Positions 61,985 to 64,000 of a DNA stretch of 64,000 nucleotides are shown one piece after another. Position 1 is the stretch's first letter. Each line of letters opens with the position of its first letter. Origin of the DNA: an archaeon UBA583 (GTDB lineage Archaea > Nanobdellota > Nanobdellia > Woesearchaeales > UBA583); the NCBI GenBank assembly GCA_002506365.1, contig DAXK01000048.1, positions 1 to 64,000 of the forward strand, given 5' to 3'. Both the position numbers and the translations under genes were made by a program. The notes under the pieces were generated by a model, which searched no databases, was not told the DNA's origin, and saw only the letters and a program-made list of their open reading frames with translations.

Positions 61985-62752
61985 TTATAAAGTATCAACA
62001 AACCAATTAACAACTAACTTATTTGTTCTCTCTAAATTTAAACCTAAACTATGATTTTCACCTTCAATAATATCAATTTTTTTATTTTCAACTTTTAATA
62101 AATTAAATGCATTTTCACTATGTTTAAATGGAATTACTTTATCTTTTGTTCCATGAATTAAATAACAAGAGATATTAACATTCTCCATAATTTCTTTTTG
62201 ATCAACATTATGTCTTTCAACCTCCATTTTTTCAGAAATATCGTAAACTCTATCATTTTTATCAGTAACTCTCATAAAACCATTTCTATGCATCTCATCA
62301 ACTTTTTCCTTTCCAAATCTATCCTCAAACAAATAAGAAATCTTATCTGTAACTGGAGCTAATAAACAAATTGACTTTAATTTTTCTAAACTTTGATTTA
62401 AAGTAATAACTCCTCCAAGTGAATGTCCGCAAACACCAATATTTTGATATCCTTGATACCTCACATACGAAAGTATACATCGAACATCCATAATTCCTGA
62501 ACTTATAGAAATTTGCTCTGAATCTGAATCTCCACTCCCTGACAAATCAAAAGAAAACACATTAATATTTTTTTCAACTAACAAATTTGCAAGTTCCACA
62601 AATTTACCCTTCCTTTTACGCTCAGACATAAAACCATGAACTAATACAACAACTTTATTTTTATTTTTATCACTAGTACAATAAAAATCTCCAACTAAAG
62701 TTTTTCCTAAAAGATTTTTAATCTCTACAACTTCACTCATTTTTAACCTCAC
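61985..62752 (-). CDS. alpha/beta hydrolase
   Basis: 255 aa. VVLVHGFMSERKRKGKF, FDLSGSGDSD, the nucleophile elbow CGHSLGG, LIHGTKDKVIPF (acid) and EGENHSLG (base) make a complete triad of the serine aminopeptidase/lipase-like S33 type. Its start overlaps the end of gpsA by 20 nt, so it is the third gene of the exonuclease-gpsA-hydrolase operon. Substrate unknown. Confidence 0.85.
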   Translation of the reverse strand: MRLKMSEVVEIKNLLGKTLVGDFYCTSDKNKNKVVVLVHGFMSERKRKGKFVELANLLVEKNINVFSFDLSGSGDSDSEQISISSGIMDVRCILSYVRYQGYQNIGVCGHSLGGVITLNQSLEKLKSICLLAPVTDKISYLFEDRFGKEKVDEMHRNGFMRVTDKNDRVYDISEKMEVERHNVDQKEIMENVNISCYLIHGTKDKVIPFKHSENAFNLLKVENKKIDIIEGENHSLGLNLERTNKLVVNWFVDTL

Positions 62753-63689
62753 AACAATTAAAATTTAAATTCTCCAAAATAAAAATAAATTCCTTTAATT
62801 TAATTTTATGATCAACTAATTTACAAATACTTGGCAAAATTACTAAATCATCAAATAAATTTGAATTATTTTTTTGCATTTTAATTAATGAATAAATAGA
62901 ATTCAAACCTTCAACAGTGTAATCAATTTTTTCTAAACTTGAATTAACATCTCCCTTAACACACACAAGTTCCCCAAACTTAAAATTTCGTGATTCTTCT
63001 TGACTTGTAGTCATATACAAATCAGCTTGTAATAATGGATTAGTTAAACAATTAACAAAATCTCCTCCAAACTTTTCTACAATTGATGAAATTTCACAAT
63101 AAATTTTACTTGCAACTGAATACTTAAAATTCAAAGACTCAAACTCACCAAAACTAATACCACAAACAAAAGCTGCAACATTTTTCAAAGCTGAAGTAAT
63201 TTCAAAACTTAAAATATCACTTGAATATGAACAAATATTTTTACAAAATAATTTTGAAAATTCTTTAGCTACAAAAATATCAAATCCTGAAATATTTAAT
63301 CTTGTAATATTTGGATTAATCATAATCTCACTTGCAAACCCAGGCCCTGCCAAATAACAAATATTATCTTTATCAAAATATTCTCTAAACAAAGAACTTA
63401 ACAATTTTCCATCACTAGAAAATCCTTTAGTTCCGATTAAAACTTTTTGACTTTCCTTAAAAAAACACACATATTGTTTCAAAAAATCAAAAATAAACAT
63501 ACTTGGAATTGCAAAAACTAAATAATCACAATTCAAAACTTTTTCAATTGAAGAAAAATTAGAAATATCTTTTTTCTCAACATCCCAAATTAAAACATCA
63601 TTATTTTTATTTAAACACAATAACTTATTCAAAGCTGCTCCATAAGCTCCAGCTCCAATAATTCCGATTTTTTTTTTAGACATACTCAT
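62733..63689 (-). CDS. gpsA: glycerol-3-phosphate dehydrogenase, bacterial GpsA type
   Basis: 318 aa. IGIIGAGAYGAAL (NAD(P) fold), VFAIPSMFI, CYLAGPGFASEI, ALKNVAAFVCGI with the catalytic Lys, and DLYMTTSQEESRNFKFGEL are the GpsA signatures. It reduces DHAP to sn-glycerol-3-phosphate. Archaeal lipids use the other stereoisomer (G1P), so a bacterial-type enzyme implies glycerol metabolism or G3P-based lipid parts. Start is 4 nt after the upstream stop. Confidence 0.9.
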   Translation of the reverse strand: MSMSKKKIGIIGAGAYGAALNKLLCLNKNNDVLIWDVEKKDISNFSSIEKVLNCDYLVFAIPSMFIFDFLKQYVCFFKESQKVLIGTKGFSSDGKLLSSLFREYFDKDNICYLAGPGFASEIMINPNITRLNISGFDIFVAKEFSKLFCKNICSYSSDILSFEITSALKNVAAFVCGISFGEFESLNFKYSVASKIYCEISSIVEKFGGDFVNCLTNPLLQADLYMTTSQEESRNFKFGELVCVKGDVNSSLEKIDYTVEGLNSIYSLIKMQKNNSNLFDDLVILPSICKLVDHKIKLKEFIFILENLNFNCCEVKNE

Positions 63690-63693
63690 TTAT

Positions 63694-64000
63694 CTACTCA
63701 AACCCTAATAACTTTTTCTTTTCACTCAAATAAAAATTTAATAAATAATCTAAATTAACAATATCCTCTTCATTATACTTTAATAAAATTCTTAAAGCTT
63801 CCTGGTCACCATTTCTATATCTTCGCCATAACCTAACGGCCTCACGACCATCAACATCCGCAACTTCACCATCACGCACAATTCCAAGTTCACGCTCAAT
63901 TTTTTTTAATCCTCCAGCATAACCTAACTCTTTTAATAAAAATCTTAAATCAAAATGAACAAAATCAAACTTTTCACCAGATTTTTGTTCAATAAAAGGC
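63694..64000 (-). CDS. YprB/RNase-H-like 3'-5' exonuclease (C-terminal fragment)
   Basis: The reading frame runs off the right edge, so the N-terminus is missing. The visible 101 residues include KFDFVHFDLRFLLKEL, GYAGGLKKIERELGIVRDGE, VDGREAVRLWRRYRNGDQEA and LLKYNEEDIVNLDYLL. GGLKxIExxLG and YNxxDxxNL are the signatures of the predicted exonuclease domain RNase_H_2/YprB, where the closing Asp binds metal. First visible gene of the operon with gpsA. An internal GTG is not its start. Confidence 0.85.
   Translation of the reverse strand, partial: PFIEQKSGEKFDFVHFDLRFLLKELGYAGGLKKIERELGIVRDGEVADVDGREAVRLWRRYRNGDQEALRILLKYNEEDIVNLDYLLNFYLSEKKKLLGFE

Overview
The window is very AT-rich DNA from an archaeon, most likely a DPANN lineage close to Woesearchaeota/Pacearchaeota. 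The domain call rests on Sec61-beta, an archaeal NAC subunit with a UBA domain, the RNase P subunit Pop5, NOG1 GTPase, an SRP RNA, an Fcf1-like PIN protein, a single-domain YhbY protein and archaeal promoters. Many genes have a TATA box centred about 25-28 nt before the start codon and no ribosome-binding site, so most transcripts are probably leaderless. I used this to correct several start codons and to support two small genes. The phylum is inference.

Layout. 1-11 kb: a TIM-barrel protein with a coiled-coil insertion, SRP RNA, FKBP/SlyD-like PPIase, metallophosphoesterase, PIN protein, MFS transporter, site-2 protease, the Sec61-beta/NAC cluster and MinD. 11-21 kb: paired 2OG-oxygenase-like proteins (one lacking all metal ligands), a 41-aa membrane ORF, an OB-fold/phospholipase-D pair, a PspC/LiaF-like/small-LiaI-like membrane-stress operon, a membrane protein plus wHTH pair, and superoxide dismutase. 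21-32 kb: an operon of three unknown, partly paralogous proteins, gyrase A, an isochorismatase-like hydrolase, a NIP7-like PUA protein, a SIS protein, glutamate dehydrogenase and an alpha/beta hydrolase. 32.7-39.2 kb: the most interesting locus, a His-Xaa-Ser-like (Hxs) RiPP system. It has two radical-SAM enzymes, a His-rich precursor-like peptide, an HxsD-like protein and an unknown partner, with hxsD and hxsB firing divergently from one symmetric TATA box. A membrane protein 4.6 kb away carries the same leader-like motif. 39-49 kb: a deoxyhypusine-hydroxylase-like HEAT protein, Tag, NOG1, a wHTH/lipoprotein/RimB-like/RimK run, a J-domain protein, Pop5 and an M50-like protein lacking HExxH. 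49-64 kb: a BASS transporter, topA/HAD/P-loop kinase, an NT5C3-like nucleotidase, a GCS2-like/AstE-like operon ending in a decayed lysA-like pseudogene, two paralogous HTH+ACT regulators, a methyltransferase, an LD-carboxypeptidase-like protein, and an exonuclease/gpsA/hydrolase operon cut by the window edge.

Across the window, four small inserts (40-94 nt) sit at gene boundaries and are flanked by direct repeats of the gene end or start (9 to 108 bp). At the PIN gene the regenerated end differs from the displaced one only by synonymous changes. A 54-bp two-hairpin element has inserted cleanly in a displaced minD end and has a close relative beside the superoxide dismutase gene. I saw no CRISPR array, rRNA, complete insertion sequence or replication origin.
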